The notes under the pieces: generated by a model | Seen by the model: the letters and a program-made list of their open reading frames with translations, nothing else | The model's database searches: none | What the model was told of the DNA's origin: nothing | Source of the DNA: Microcaldota archaeon | GTDB taxonomy: Archaea > Micrarchaeota > Micrarchaeia > Micrarchaeales > Micrarchaeaceae | Reading direction: 5' to 3' | DNA length: 64,000 bases | Assembly: GCA_021787495.1 (NCBI GenBank) | Contig: JAJYLX010000002.1 | Span: 53,455-117,454 of the forward strand | Program-made: the position numbers and the translations under genes | Shown here: positions 21,782 to 29,814 of the stretch, piece by piece | Position numbering within the stretch: position 1 is the stretch's first letter | How the letters are laid out: each line of letters starts with the position of its first letter

Positions 21782-23175
21782 TTTGTCTTCCGTATCGCTC
21801 CCCTCGTCTTCGAGTACTTGTACAGCGCCGCGAGCGCCCTCGCCGCCTGCTCCGGCGACGAATAAACTGGGACGTTCGAGCTCTCCATCATGCGCCTGTG
21901 CGCCTGCGTGTACGACCCGCCAGAACTGACCACGACGAGCGGCTTCGTTATGCCCGCCTTGTAGTTTATGATGCTGGCCGCGACCGCAGAGTCAGCGCCC
22001 GGCGTCTGGAAGAGCGCGATGGTTATTATCATGTCCACGTTCGGGTCGCCCCCTATCGCGTTCAGCGCGGCCTCGAACCTCTTGTCGTCTGCGTCGCCCG
22101 CCATGTCCAGCGGGAGCCGTATGTTGACTATCGGCGGCATCGCCTTCCTGAGCGTAGCTGCGGTCTCCTTTTCCAGCTCCGGCATGACGAGCCTGTTGTC
22201 GTATATCGAGTCGGTGGCGAGCACGCCCGCCCCTCCCCCATTCGTTATGACCGCGACCGACGGCCCCTTGGAGAGTGGCTCGGTCTCGAATATCTTCGCG
22301 TAGTCCAACAGGTCGTCAAGGCTGTCGGCCTGCACTATGCCCGACTGCCTGAACGCGGCCTCGTAGGCCTGGTAGCTGCCGGCAAGGGATGCGGTGTGCG
22401 AGCGCACGGCGCTCGCCCCCGCCGGGCTCATTCCCCCCTTTATCACTACCACCGGCTTGACCTTCGTGGTCCTCTTCGCCGCCTCGAGGAACTCGCGCCC
22501 GCGCTTCACGCCCTCCAGGTAAAAGATTATCACGCGGGTGTCCGGGTCGTGCGCGAGGTAGTCCAGTATGTCCACCTCGTCGAGGTCGACCGCGTTGCCA
22601 TACGATATGAACTTGGCTATCCCGAACCCCTCGTTCGAGACCATGTCGAGCACCGTGCTTCCAACGGCCCCGCTCTGCGACGCGAAGCTGACCCCGCCGA
22701 GCTTGGGCGAGTCGAACTTGTAGAGCGGGAGGAACATGGTGTTGACGTGGTTGCGCATGTTCATGACCCCGAGGCAGTTCGGCCCGAGCAGCGCGAACCC
22801 GTACTTCTTGGCCTTGTCTGCCAGCTGCCTCTGCAGCTCCACGCTCCCCACCTCGGCGAACCCTCCGCTGACCACCACGACAGACTTCGACTTCGCCGCC
22901 CCGCAGTCGTCCAGGACGCTCGGAACGACCTCCGCCGGGACAGCGATGACCACGAAGTCCACGCTCTCCCCTATGTCCCTCAGGCTCTTGTAGGACTTCA
23001 GTCCCGCTATCCTTCCCGTGCTGTTTATGTTGACCGGGTAGATCTTCCCGGCGTAGCCCATGTCGATGAAGTTCTGCAGTATTATGTGCCCGACCTTCTT
23101 CGGGTTGTCCGAGGCCCCGACCACCGCGACGGACCTCGGCTCCATCATGAACTTGAAGCTTGAGTAGTGCGACAT
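21778..23175 (-). CDS. ADP-forming acyl-CoA synthetase, alpha subunit
   Basis: 465 residues. CoA-binding Rossmann domain (PRSVAVVGASDNPKKVG), succinyl-CoA-ligase-like domain (FASQSGAVGSTVLDM, FISYGNAVDLDEVDIL) and third domain. The conserved SHTASLAGS carries the histidine that is phosphorylated in acetyl-CoA synthetase (ADP-forming). With the beta subunit it converts acyl-CoA, ADP and phosphate into acid, CoA and ATP. That is the usual substrate-level phosphorylation step in fermentative archaea. Its start lies five bases after the beta-subunit stop. Confidence 0.93.
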   Translation of the reverse strand: MSHYSSFKFMMEPRSVAVVGASDNPKKVGHIILQNFIDMGYAGKIYPVNINSTGRIAGLKSYKSLRDIGESVDFVVIAVPAEVVPSVLDDCGAAKSKSVVVVSGGFAEVGSVELQRQLADKAKKYGFALLGPNCLGVMNMRNHVNTMFLPLYKFDSPKLGGVSFASQSGAVGSTVLDMVSNEGFGIAKFISYGNAVDLDEVDILDYLAHDPDTRVIIFYLEGVKRGREFLEAAKRTTKVKPVVVIKGGMSPAGASAVRSHTASLAGSYQAYEAAFRQSGIVQADSLDDLLDYAKIFETEPLSKGPSVAVITNGGGAGVLATDSIYDNRLVMPELEKETAATLRKAMPPIVNIRLPLDMAGDADDKRFEAALNAIGGDPNVDMIITIALFQTPGADSAVAASIINYKAGITKPLVVVSSGGSYTQAHRRMMESSNVPVYSSPEQAARALAALYKYSKTRGAIRKTK

Positions 23176-23179
23176 TCGT

Positions 23180-23818
23180 TCACCTCAGTATCCTAAGGTC
23201 GACGGCGCTGTACGTGTCGCCGTGCAGTATGACTGGATTCAGGTCCAGCTCCCTCACGCCACTGTTCTCCGTAAGCATCTTAGACGCCCTGAGCAGCAGG
23301 TCCACTATCATCCTCCTCGACCTCTCGTCCTTCGCCATCACGTGCCCAGACTTGAGGTCGTCTATCATGCTCTCTGCGTCCTCCCTCGTTATAGGGCAGA
23401 TCCTGAGCGAGAAGTCCCTGAACGCCTCGACGTATATCCCGCCAAGGCCGAGCAGCACCATCTTGCCGAACTGCGCGTCCTCGTTGCCGCCCACTATTAT
23501 CTCGACGTTGTCCTCCGAGAAAGGCACCATCTGCTGCGCCAGCAGCTTGTACGGCCTGTACCTCTCGGCCTTCCTCCTCAGCGACGAGAACGCCCTGCCT
23601 ATCTCCTCCTTCCCGTCCACGCCTAGCGCGACCAGGCCGCTCTTCGACTTGTGCAGCGCCTTGGGGGACAGCGCCTTCATCACTATCGGCTTCCCGGAGG
23701 CGAACCTCACCGCCTCGTCGGCGCTTCCGACGTACCTGCCAGGGACGGTGCGTATGCCGTAGCTGGAGACGAGCCTATAGGCGTCCATGTAGTCCATCAA
23801 GCCGCTCCTTCCCTCCAT
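23180..23818 (-). CDS. ADP-forming acyl-CoA synthetase, beta subunit (ATP-grasp)
   Basis: 212 residues of ATP-grasp_5 type: YGIRTVPGRYVGSADEAVRF, PIVMKALSPKALHKSKSGLV, LAQQMVPFSEDNVEIIVGGN, DAQFGKMVLLGLGGIYVE and the C-terminal VRELDLNPVIL. It binds the adenine nucleotide and completes the acdA product. Alpha and beta are separate here, as in Pyrococcus-type enzymes, and not fused as in many other archaea and bacteria. It is the first gene of the four-gene operon. Confidence 0.93.
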   Translation of the reverse strand: MEGRSGLMDYMDAYRLVSSYGIRTVPGRYVGSADEAVRFASGKPIVMKALSPKALHKSKSGLVALGVDGKEEIGRAFSSLRRKAERYRPYKLLAQQMVPFSEDNVEIIVGGNEDAQFGKMVLLGLGGIYVEAFRDFSLRICPITREDAESMIDDLKSGHVMAKDERSRRMIVDLLLRASKMLTENSGVRELDLNPVILHGDTYSAVDLRILR

Positions 23819-23830
23819 CCGACCAACTCA

Positions 23831-24493
23831 TCACGGCAGGCTGATTATGTGCAGCTGCCAAAGCGCGAATATCGCCACCACTATCGCGACTATCACGATG
23901 ACCGCTATGACCATGGGCTTGGACGACCTCTGCTCCGGCTGCAGCTCCTGCTTCACGGTCTCGCCCATCTGCTGCGCCACCTGCCCGGCCTGGTCGACCG
24001 CGCCCGCCTGCTGCACCATGGGCGCCGCCGCGCTCGGCATACCTGCCTTCGCCTGCATGAATCCCTTCTCGGTAAGCGACATGCTGAGGTTGCCGTTCCT
24101 GAACTCGGCGGATATGAAGCCCTGCGACTGCATCTTGTAGATGTGCATGGCGAGGTCCCTAGGCGTTATGTTCATCGAGGTCGAAAGGTCGTTCGGGCTC
24201 CTGCTGCCGCTGGACAGCTGCGTCAACACGGAAAGGTCCAGGTGATCGAACGGCTCTGCTGCCTTGGCGCCCGCCTCGTCCAGCAGCCTCTTCCCCTCGT
24301 CGGTTATGGTTATCGCGTTCTGGTTGCCGAACAGCGTCGTGAAGTCTATCAGCTTCTTTATCTTCAAGCCTCCCAGTATGTTAGATGCGTCGAAGAAGGA
24401 GGAGTTTATGGAACTCCCGAACCTCTCCACGACCGAATCGGGCGTTATCTTTGTCAGTGCGTACAGGTCCAAGAATGTCGGTTCGTCGCTCAT
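23831..24493 (-). CDS. Tail-anchored winged-helix protein
   Basis: 220 residues from the ATG at 24493. Two winged-helix-like segments are visible (around ILGGLKIKKLIDFTT and LTQLSSGSRSPNDLSTSMNI to GNLSMSLTEKGF). A Gln/Ala-rich linker (MGETVKQELQPEQRSSK region) and a single C-terminal membrane helix (VIAVIVIVAIVVAIFALW) follow. The topology puts a DNA- or protein-binding head in the cytoplasm. It could be a membrane-tethered regulator. No specific family recognised. Confidence 0.7.
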   Translation of the reverse strand: MSDEPTFLDLYALTKITPDSVVERFGSSINSSFFDASNILGGLKIKKLIDFTTLFGNQNAITITDEGKRLLDEAGAKAAEPFDHLDLSVLTQLSSGSRSPNDLSTSMNITPRDLAMHIYKMQSQGFISAEFRNGNLSMSLTEKGFMQAKAGMPSAAAPMVQQAGAVDQAGQVAQQMGETVKQELQPEQRSSKPMVIAVIVIVAIVVAIFALWQLHIISLP

Positions 24494-24641
24494 TGCATCA
24501 TCTATGGGTCGCCTAAAGTAATTACCTATCCGCATGATATCTTTTTATTGGTTTTTCTCGGACGGACGAAGTACCAACATCTATTAAGCTGCGTGAGCAT
24601 AGTTTATCAGGCGATGCAGTTTTCGCATTTCTAGTGGTTCA

Positions 24642-25895
24642 TTGATATTCAAGTTCTACGGCGGCGCGCGTGAGGTGGGCAGGTCCTCAATCTTCATGAG
24701 GGACGAGCGCTCGATAATGATGGACTTCGGCGTGAAGCTCGACGGGAAGAACGAGTATCCCATCGAGGTGCCGAAGATAGACGCATTCATCCTCAGCCAC
24801 GCGCACCTCGACCACAGCGGCTACGCCCCCGCGCTATATGAGACGTCGCACGCCCCCACGTTCGGCACGCGCCCCACCCTCGAGCTATCCACCCTCCTGC
24901 TGGAGGACTCGCTCAGCATAGCGAGGAAGGAGCACTTCAAGCCCCCGTTCCACAGGAGGCAGCTCAACCTCTTCAGGAACGACTTCGTGCCGGTCAACTA
25001 CAACAAAGCTGTGACGTTCGGCAACTACAACATAACGATGAGCGACGCTGGGCACATCAGCGGCTCCGCGGTGACGCTGATAGAGCGCCAGAGGGCAAAG
25101 GAGAACAGGAGGGTCGTCTATACTGGCGACTTCAAGCTGGAGCCGCAGACGCTGCACAGGGGCGCCGAGGTGGTCAAGAGTGACGTCCTAATAACGGAGG
25201 CGACCTATGCCGGAAGGGAGCACCCTGACCGCAACAAGGAGATCGCGAGGCTCATAGACGAGGTGGAAGAGGTCCTGGGCCGCGGAGGCAACGCGCTCAT
25301 ACCGGTATTCGCGGTCGGGAGGGCGCAGGAGATGCTCGCAATCCTATACCAGAACGGCCTGGCGGGGAGCACGTATGTCGATGGCATGGCGCGCGAGGCA
25401 ACAAAGATAGTGGCGAGGAACCCGAAATTCATAGACAACGCGAGCACCCTCACGAAGGCGATAGAGGAGGCGGAGTTCGTCCAGGCGAGGGAGCGTCCTT
25501 CGGTAATGAAGGGACCGAGTATTATACTCACCACAGCAGGCATGCTGCAGGGGGGCCCCGTACTGAACTACATCCACAAGCTGAACGCGAATTCGAAGAT
25601 ATTCATAACCGGATACCAGGCGGAGGACACGAATGGCCGCTCACTCGTCGAGAACGGCCACATAAGCACCGAGGACGGCAAGGTTCGGATAGGCACCCCG
25701 GTGAGCGTCTATGACTTTAGCGCGCATGCCGGGAACTCCGACCTGCTGAAGTACGTCAGGGAGAGCGCCCCGAACACCGTAATCTGCGTGCATTCGGATG
25801 AGGAGTGCGCAACCGCCTTCGTCGAGGAGGTGAAGGGCGAGGGCTTCGATGCATTCGCACCGGAGATAGGGGAGACGATAAAGCTTAACGACTAG
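24642..25895 (+). CDS. Beta-CASP metallo-beta-lactamase ribonuclease (aCPSF2-like)
   Basis: 417 residues, starting at a TTG with MIFKFYGGAREVGRSS. Metallo-beta-lactamase motif 2 is SHAHLDHSG, motif 3 DAGHISGS, motif 4 YTGDFKLEP; the beta-CASP domain has GGNALIPVFAVGRAQEML and the terminal DFSAHAG and VHSDEE motifs. No N-terminal KH domains are present, so it is the short archaeal type (aCPSF2/aRNase J-related), acting in mRNA 3'-end processing or exonucleolytic decay. Confidence 0.92.
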   Translation: MIFKFYGGAREVGRSSIFMRDERSIMMDFGVKLDGKNEYPIEVPKIDAFILSHAHLDHSGYAPALYETSHAPTFGTRPTLELSTLLLEDSLSIARKEHFKPPFHRRQLNLFRNDFVPVNYNKAVTFGNYNITMSDAGHISGSAVTLIERQRAKENRRVVYTGDFKLEPQTLHRGAEVVKSDVLITEATYAGREHPDRNKEIARLIDEVEEVLGRGGNALIPVFAVGRAQEMLAILYQNGLAGSTYVDGMAREATKIVARNPKFIDNASTLTKAIEEAEFVQARERPSVMKGPSIILTTAGMLQGGPVLNYIHKLNANSKIFITGYQAEDTNGRSLVENGHISTEDGKVRIGTPVSVYDFSAHAGNSDLLKYVRESAPNTVICVHSDEECATAFVEEVKGEGFDAFAPEIGETIKLND

Positions 25896-25900
25896 CCGCC

Positions 25901-26575
25901 TTATCTGGTCTCCAGCTTGGCCTCGAAGTCGTCGATTTTGTACTGGAACTCCTCGTTCGACTTTATGGATCCGCGCTCCCTCATTACTTCTCTCGATAGG
26001 AGATAGTAGACGAACGCCAGCGAGCGCCTTCCGCGGTTGTTCACCGGTATGATGAAGTCGACGAACTTGGTCAGGTTGTCCGTGTCGGAGAGGGCCATGA
26101 CCGTTATGCTGCTCTTGCTGGCCTCGTTGACGGCTTGCTTCTCGTTCCTCGAATCGCTTATGAATATAAGCTCAGGTTCCATGAACTCCTTCCTATTCGG
26201 GTTCGTGAATACGCCGGGCTCCACCCTTCCCTTGATGAACTTCGCGTTGATGAGCGTAGCAAACTTCTCTGCAGCGAAAATTGCGTAGGTCCTCGACGCC
26301 GTTACCACTATCTTCGACGGGTCGTATCTTGCGAGCATCTTCGCCGCAATCCTTATGCGTTCGTCTATGGCAGCGATGTCCAAAAGGAACAGGCCATCCT
26401 CCCTCACCTTGTAGACGAACCTCTCCATGCCCTGGGCCTTCACCTTCGTCGCTATGTGTATACCCTCCTCAAGGTACTCGTTCTGGTTGACCAGCATCTG
26501 CGGCTGCTGCTGTTCGGCCTGGTGCCCCTCCTCTTGTTTAAGCTCTTCCATTCCAACACTTTCTTTTTCAGTCAT
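25901..26575 (-). CDS. Ribosomal protein uS2
   Basis: 224 residues. A Glu/Gln-rich extension of about 25 residues precedes the S2 core: YLEEGIHIATKVKAQGMERF, VYKVREDGLFLLDIAAIDERI, IVVTASRTYAIFAAEKFA, FIKGRVEPGVFTNP, LIFISDSRNEKQAV, then PVNNRGRRSLAFVYYLL. The ATG at 26575 is only one base after the 3' end of tRNA-Pro; an ATG eight codons later (26551) is an alternative. tRNA 3' processing would leave a practically leaderless mRNA. Confidence 0.95.
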   Translation of the reverse strand: MTEKESVGMEELKQEEGHQAEQQQPQMLVNQNEYLEEGIHIATKVKAQGMERFVYKVREDGLFLLDIAAIDERIRIAAKMLARYDPSKIVVTASRTYAIFAAEKFATLINAKFIKGRVEPGVFTNPNRKEFMEPELIFISDSRNEKQAVNEASKSSITVMALSDTDNLTKFVDFIIPVNNRGRRSLAFVYYLLSREVMRERGSIKSNEEFQYKIDDFEAKLETR

Positions 26576-26576
26576 G

Positions 26577-26665
26577 TGGGGCCGCCGAGATTTTCAGCAT
26601 TGTCCTTTTGAACTCGGATCGCTGCCACCCCAAGGCAGAAGCATGCCAGGTTAGCACACGGCCCC
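26577..26665 (-). tRNA. tRNA-Pro(GGG) with a 16-nt intron in the T-loop
   Basis: Acceptor GGGGCCG pairs perfectly with CGGCCCC, discriminator A. The anticodon stem CTGCC/GGCAG holds loop TTGGGGT, giving anticodon GGG. The T-stem CCGAG/CTCGG encloses 23 bases instead of 7; removing the 16 bases at 26591-26606 gives a normal TTCAAAT loop. Mature length is 73. It sits between rpoN (40-bp gap) and uS2 (1-bp gap). A TATTAAT-like element at about 26688-26694 is at a suitable distance for its own promoter. Confidence 0.93.
26591..26606 (-). other. Intron of tRNA-Pro(GGG), T-loop position 59/60
   Basis: A bulge-helix-bulge motif is complete: the T-stem, then a 4-bp central helix TTCA/TGAA, a 3-base bulge AAA on the 5' strand and AAT on the 3' strand. 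Cutting after the second base of each bulge yields exactly TTCAAAT. The inner helix is weak, i.e. a relaxed BHB. Non-canonical tRNA introns of this type are known from Thermoproteales and ARMAN-type archaea. Confidence 0.88.
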
Positions 26666-26705
26666 ACAAACATATTTTTATCGCAAGATTAATAATAACG
26701 ACAAT

Positions 26706-26909
26706 TTACACCTTGTTGCCGATGCTTATGAACTCGTCTATAAGTTCAGGGTTGCTTATGAGCATGCGCCTGCAGCAGTAGCGCCTCACCTTCATCTCAT
26801 CGAGCACCTTGCCCGCATCCTCGTGGTTCTTGTTGACGCGCCTGTCATACTCCTCCCACTTGTCCGCCACTACAGCGCCGCAACTGAAACAACGCACCGG
26901 TATCATCAT
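26706..26909 (-). CDS. rpoN: DNA-directed RNA polymerase subunit N (Rpb10)
   Basis: 67 residues: MIPVRCFSCGAVVADKWEEY with the CxxC pair, VRRYCCRRMLISNPELID with the adjacent cysteines; all four cysteines bind zinc as in Rpb10. Subunit N joins D and L in the assembly platform of archaeal RNA polymerase. It follows uS9 with four bases between, in the typical archaeal order eL18-uL13-uS9-N. Confidence 0.95.
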   Translation of the reverse strand: MMIPVRCFSCGAVVADKWEEYDRRVNKNHEDAGKVLDEMKVRRYCCRRMLISNPELIDEFISIGNKV

Positions 26910-26913
26910 GGTA

Positions 26914-27459
26914 TCACCTGTAGCTCGTCTGCGTCCTCGCCCTCGCCTTCGGGCCGTCGAACTTCTTTGGCTCGACCCTCCTCGAGTCGTCGATTATCAT
27001 GCTCCTGTCATGCCTTAGGTACTCCTTCCTTATTATGTCATTGCCAGCGAAGCCCGCGAGCGCCTTTGCGATCGCGCCGCGAACCGCTTCCGCCCGCGCC
27101 GTGGACCCGCCTCCCATGACCGTGACCTTTATGTCAACGCTCCCCGCCAGGCTCCTCGTGGACTCAGACACGCCGATGGGCTCAAGCATCAGCATCCTGA
27201 GTTCCTCCGGCTGCACGACGTCGATGAGCGAGCGGTTGACGCTGATCCTGCCGTCGCCGCTCCTTATGCTCGCCCTCGCCACCGCAGACTTGCGCCTGCT
27301 CTTGACGAGCACGACTCTGACCTCCTTCTTGGCTGGCCTCTTGGCCGCGACCGCCTTCCTCCTTGGCCTTTTCTCCTGCCTAGTTTCCGCCTGAGCGGGC
27401 TTGGTCTCCCCTGCCGCGACTGTCTCCGCCTCCTGTTTCTGTTCCTCCATGATTGTCAT
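26914..27459 (-). CDS. Ribosomal protein uS9
   Basis: 181 residues. The first 48 are a low-complexity Glu/Ala/Lys/Arg extension. The S9 domain follows: VKSRRKSAVARASIRSGDG, INRSLID-like strand (SVNRSLIDVV), VDIKVTVMGGGSTARAEAVR, IAKALAGF and the terminal DSRRVEPKKFDGPKARA with the tail reaching the P-site tRNA. The start overlaps the end of uL13; an ATG three codons on is possible. Confidence 0.94.
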   Translation of the reverse strand: MTIMEEQKQEAETVAAGETKPAQAETRQEKRPRRKAVAAKRPAKKEVRVVLVKSRRKSAVARASIRSGDGRISVNRSLIDVVQPEELRMLMLEPIGVSESTRSLAGSVDIKVTVMGGGSTARAEAVRGAIAKALAGFAGNDIIRKEYLRHDRSMIIDDSRRVEPKKFDGPKARARTQTSYR

Positions 27460-27902
27460 CTCTCGTAGCCCAGGAGCCCAGAAAGCTCCTTCAGGCTCGT
27501 CTTCCTGACGTACATCTCGCGCACGTCCTTCCTCTCTATCGCGAGCGGCTTAATACCATCGAACTCCTTCGGGACCCCGGAAAAGACGCGCAGCCTCTTG
27601 TACGCGTCCTTGCCCTTCGGCAGCCTGTATGGGAGCATGCCCCTGACTATGCGCTTGAACAGCATGTCGGACCTCCTCGGCCAGTACGGCGAGTGCTCTG
27701 GATTGGCCTTGTCCTGCAGGTTCAGTCTCGTCCTGTACCTCTTCACCATAACCCTCTTGTCGCCGCTTACCATCGCCGCGTCGGCATTTATGACAACGAT
27801 GCTCTTGCCTTCTATGAGCATCTTCGCGGTAATGCTCGCCACCCTGCCGAGCACCTGCCTGTCGGCGTCGATTACAGAGTAGTCCTTTGATTCGATTCTC
27901 AT
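27456..27902 (-). CDS. Ribosomal protein uL13
   Basis: 148 residues from the ATG at 27902: VIDADRQVLGRVASITAKML, IVVINADAAMVSGDK, RSDMLFKRIVRGMLPYR and KGKDAYKRLRVFSGVP are L13 signatures. The frame is open upstream but that part has no protein-like content and overlaps eL18. It begins five bases after the eL18 stop. Confidence 0.95.
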   Translation of the reverse strand: MRIESKDYSVIDADRQVLGRVASITAKMLIEGKSIVVINADAAMVSGDKRVMVKRYRTRLNLQDKANPEHSPYWPRRSDMLFKRIVRGMLPYRLPKGKDAYKRLRVFSGVPKEFDGIKPLAIERKDVREMYVRKTSLKELSGLLGYER

Positions 27903-27907
27903 GACCG

Positions 27908-28273
27908 TCACTTTATTATCTTCACGCTCGCCTTGCCCCTGCCGAGATCGGCGTACGCGTCGCTGAGCTTCACGATGCTGCACTTCGCCCTTTCGAGCTC
28001 CTCCAGCGCCCCCTTCGAGTACTCCAATGCGGTTATCTTGACCCTGTGGTCCATGCTCCCTATGCCGAGCACCTTGCCCGGCACTATCACGTGGTCGCCC
28101 TCCTTGGAGAAGCGGTTTATCTTGTTGATGTTGACGTCGACCCTCCTGCGCCTCGGGACCGCAACGATGCTGTTTATCTTCGCCCACATCTTCCCGTGCA
28201 GCTCAGCCCGCTTCGCCCCGCCGGTGGTGGACACCCATTCCTTTACGTTCTTCTTCTCGGCGTTTATCTTCAT
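27908..28273 (-). CDS. Ribosomal protein eL18
   Basis: 121 residues: WAKINSIVAVPRRRRVDVNI, INRFSKEGDHVIVPGKVLGIG, VKITALEYSKGALEELER and CSIVKLSDAYA match archaeal L18e. It starts twelve bases after tRNA-Leu(GAG), within the rpoD-tRNA-eL18-uL13-uS9-rpoN-tRNA-uS2 series. Confidence 0.95.
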   Translation of the reverse strand: MKINAEKKNVKEWVSTTGGAKRAELHGKMWAKINSIVAVPRRRRVDVNINKINRFSKEGDHVIVPGKVLGIGSMDHRVKITALEYSKGALEELERAKCSIVKLSDAYADLGRGKASVKIIK

Positions 28274-28285
28274 AGCATCACCATA

Positions 28286-28372
28286 TGCGGGGGGTGAGAT
28301 TTGAACTCACGCAGCCACTAAAGACACAGGAGCCTCAGTCCTGCGCATTTGACCTTGCTCTGCCACCCCCGC
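28286..28372 (-). tRNA. tRNA-Leu(GAG)
   Basis: 87-nt class II tRNA. Acceptor GCGGGGG/CCCCCGC, D-stem GCA/TGC, anticodon stem CAGGA/TCCTG with loop CTGAGGC (anticodon GAG), long variable arm, T-stem GTGAG/CTCAC with loop TTCAAAT, discriminator A. No intron. It lies between rpoD and eL18 with gaps of 8 and 12 bases and is probably part of their transcript. Confidence 0.95.
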
Positions 28373-28380
28373 GCACAACA

Positions 28381-28950
28381 TCATTTCTTCGCCTCCTTTT
28401 TTAGCTCTTTCATCTCGTCCTTTATCGTATCTACCGCCCTTGCGACGATGTCGCGCGGCGCCAGCTGCCCAAACGTTTCGACGTAGAAGTCGAACGTCCC
28501 CTCCTTTCCCTCCTCGAACGTGACGAGCCCCGCCTGGAACTTCGCGTGCCTGTATCCGATGCCCAGCACGGCCTTCGCGTCTATCCTGATTGACTGGCCA
28601 TCAATCAGCTTGATGATCGGTATGTTGTCGTTCGCGACCCTGACCTCCTTGTCGGAGCTCTTCAGGTCCCTGGAGTAGACGGTGCACGGCCCCTGGGCCT
28701 CGCAGGTGAAGAGCACTTCCTCGTCTTGGCTGTGCCTGCCCGTGCTGTTTATCGGCACCAGCCCTATCCTGTGAGCTATGTACTCGTCGAACATGGTGCT
28801 CGTGTTCTCGTAGAACGTCACCTTGTCTATCGCGAAGCAGTCAATCCTACTCATCGCGGTGCGGCGCAGCGCATTGGCGAAGCCGGTGTCGGCCCCGCTG
28901 AGCTCGAACCTGAACACCTTGTCGTCGTTCTCCTTCACGTCGATTTTCAT
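28381..28950 (-). CDS. rpoD: DNA-directed RNA polymerase subunit D (Rpb3-like)
   Basis: 189 residues from the ATG at 28950 (MKIDVKENDD). Motifs: FRFELSGADTGFANALRRTAM, then FAIDKVTFYENTSTMFDEYIAHRIGLVPI. The middle domain has FTCEAQGPCTVYSRDL and the C-terminal part FYVETFGQLAPRDIVARAV. The cysteines expected for an Fe-S or zinc cluster in some archaeal D subunits are mostly missing, giving a short middle domain. The frame extends upstream to 29538 only as antisense-like noise. Confidence 0.95.
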   Translation of the reverse strand: MKIDVKENDDKVFRFELSGADTGFANALRRTAMSRIDCFAIDKVTFYENTSTMFDEYIAHRIGLVPINSTGRHSQDEEVLFTCEAQGPCTVYSRDLKSSDKEVRVANDNIPIIKLIDGQSIRIDAKAVLGIGYRHAKFQAGLVTFEEGKEGTFDFYVETFGQLAPRDIVARAVDTIKDEMKELKKEAKK

Positions 28951-29118
28951 GCATTCACTCGAGACCGCGCAGGATGCACTGCGGTAGCGGCACTGCGCGG
29001 ACACTGTACAAACAGCCGTTATAGTATTGCTCACGAATATTTTTAAAGTGATAGGTGCGCCGTCTGCGCCAAGCCAGGAGCAGAAATATAGAAATAAATA
29101 TTTCCCAAGAGAGGGACT

Positions 29119-29790
29119 GTGCGTGGTTTTGTGGACAAAAGCAAGGTCAAAAGCGGGGACGTGACCACCCTTTCGGCGGGCATCTATGTGAGGCAGGCAT
29201 ACCAGGCGGTGAGAATACTGTATCAGGAGAGCAATGCCGACAAGGACGCCCAACTCATGCGGTTCGCCATAGAGATGGCGGACGACAGATACAACCCAAA
29301 GTACAGACGAGGGCTGGTCCTCGAAGTGAGAGAGGGGGCCGGACGCTATGTCGGTGACGATGGCCCTGGGACAGGCAGCAGATATGTGACAGCCGACGTC
29401 GAAATCGGCACGCAGCTGCAGCTCGGCCACACCTCGTTCGCGCACGGGGTTGAAATTGGCAACAACACAATTTCGAAGATAGTGGACCACATGGCGGACG
29501 ATCATTACGACCAAGTCCCGTATCTGGAAGCGATGCATTCTGACGAGCTCAGTCCGCTTGAGAAGCTCGCCGACATCTCCGAGACGCTCATGTTCAAGTA
29601 TCTGGCGGAACTCAACTCCACGACAAACAACGTAGATCGCGCGACCATGCCGCGGAAGCTGGTGCTCATAGCCGGTATCTCGGCCGCGGCCAGGGAGGCG
29701 CTCAAGGGCGAGAGGTTGGAAGGCCGGAACAAAGAGGATATCCTAAGGAGGGCGAAGGATAAGGTGGATGCAGAAGCAGCCAAGTGGTGA
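29119..29790 (+). CDS. Hypothetical protein
   Basis: 223 residues from a GTG at 29119, with a TATA-like AAATAAATATTT at about 29092-29103. It is soluble and acidic, with VREGAGRYVGDDGPGTGSRY and a run of polar histidines and aspartates (HMADDHYDQVPYLEAMHSDE). The C-terminus is helical and charged. No family is recognised. It is divergent from rpoD and followed by a HAD pseudogene 24 bases downstream. Confidence 0.65.
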   Translation: MRGFVDKSKVKSGDVTTLSAGIYVRQAYQAVRILYQESNADKDAQLMRFAIEMADDRYNPKYRRGLVLEVREGAGRYVGDDGPGTGSRYVTADVEIGTQLQLGHTSFAHGVEIGNNTISKIVDHMADDHYDQVPYLEAMHSDELSPLEKLADISETLMFKYLAELNSTTNNVDRATMPRKLVLIAGISAAAREALKGERLEGRNKEDILRRAKDKVDAEAAKW

Positions 29791-29814
29791 GGTAGCACCG
29801 TGTGAGTGATAATT

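Noticed and set aside
20462-21865. Long plus-strand frame opposite the class III aminotransferase
   Set aside because: Arg/Leu/Val/His-rich composition without motifs; a shadow of the real minus-strand gene.
28951-29538. N-terminal extension of RNA polymerase subunit D
   Set aside because: The extra 196 codons cross a promoter region and the antisense of another gene; subunit D starts at MKIDVKEN in all respects.
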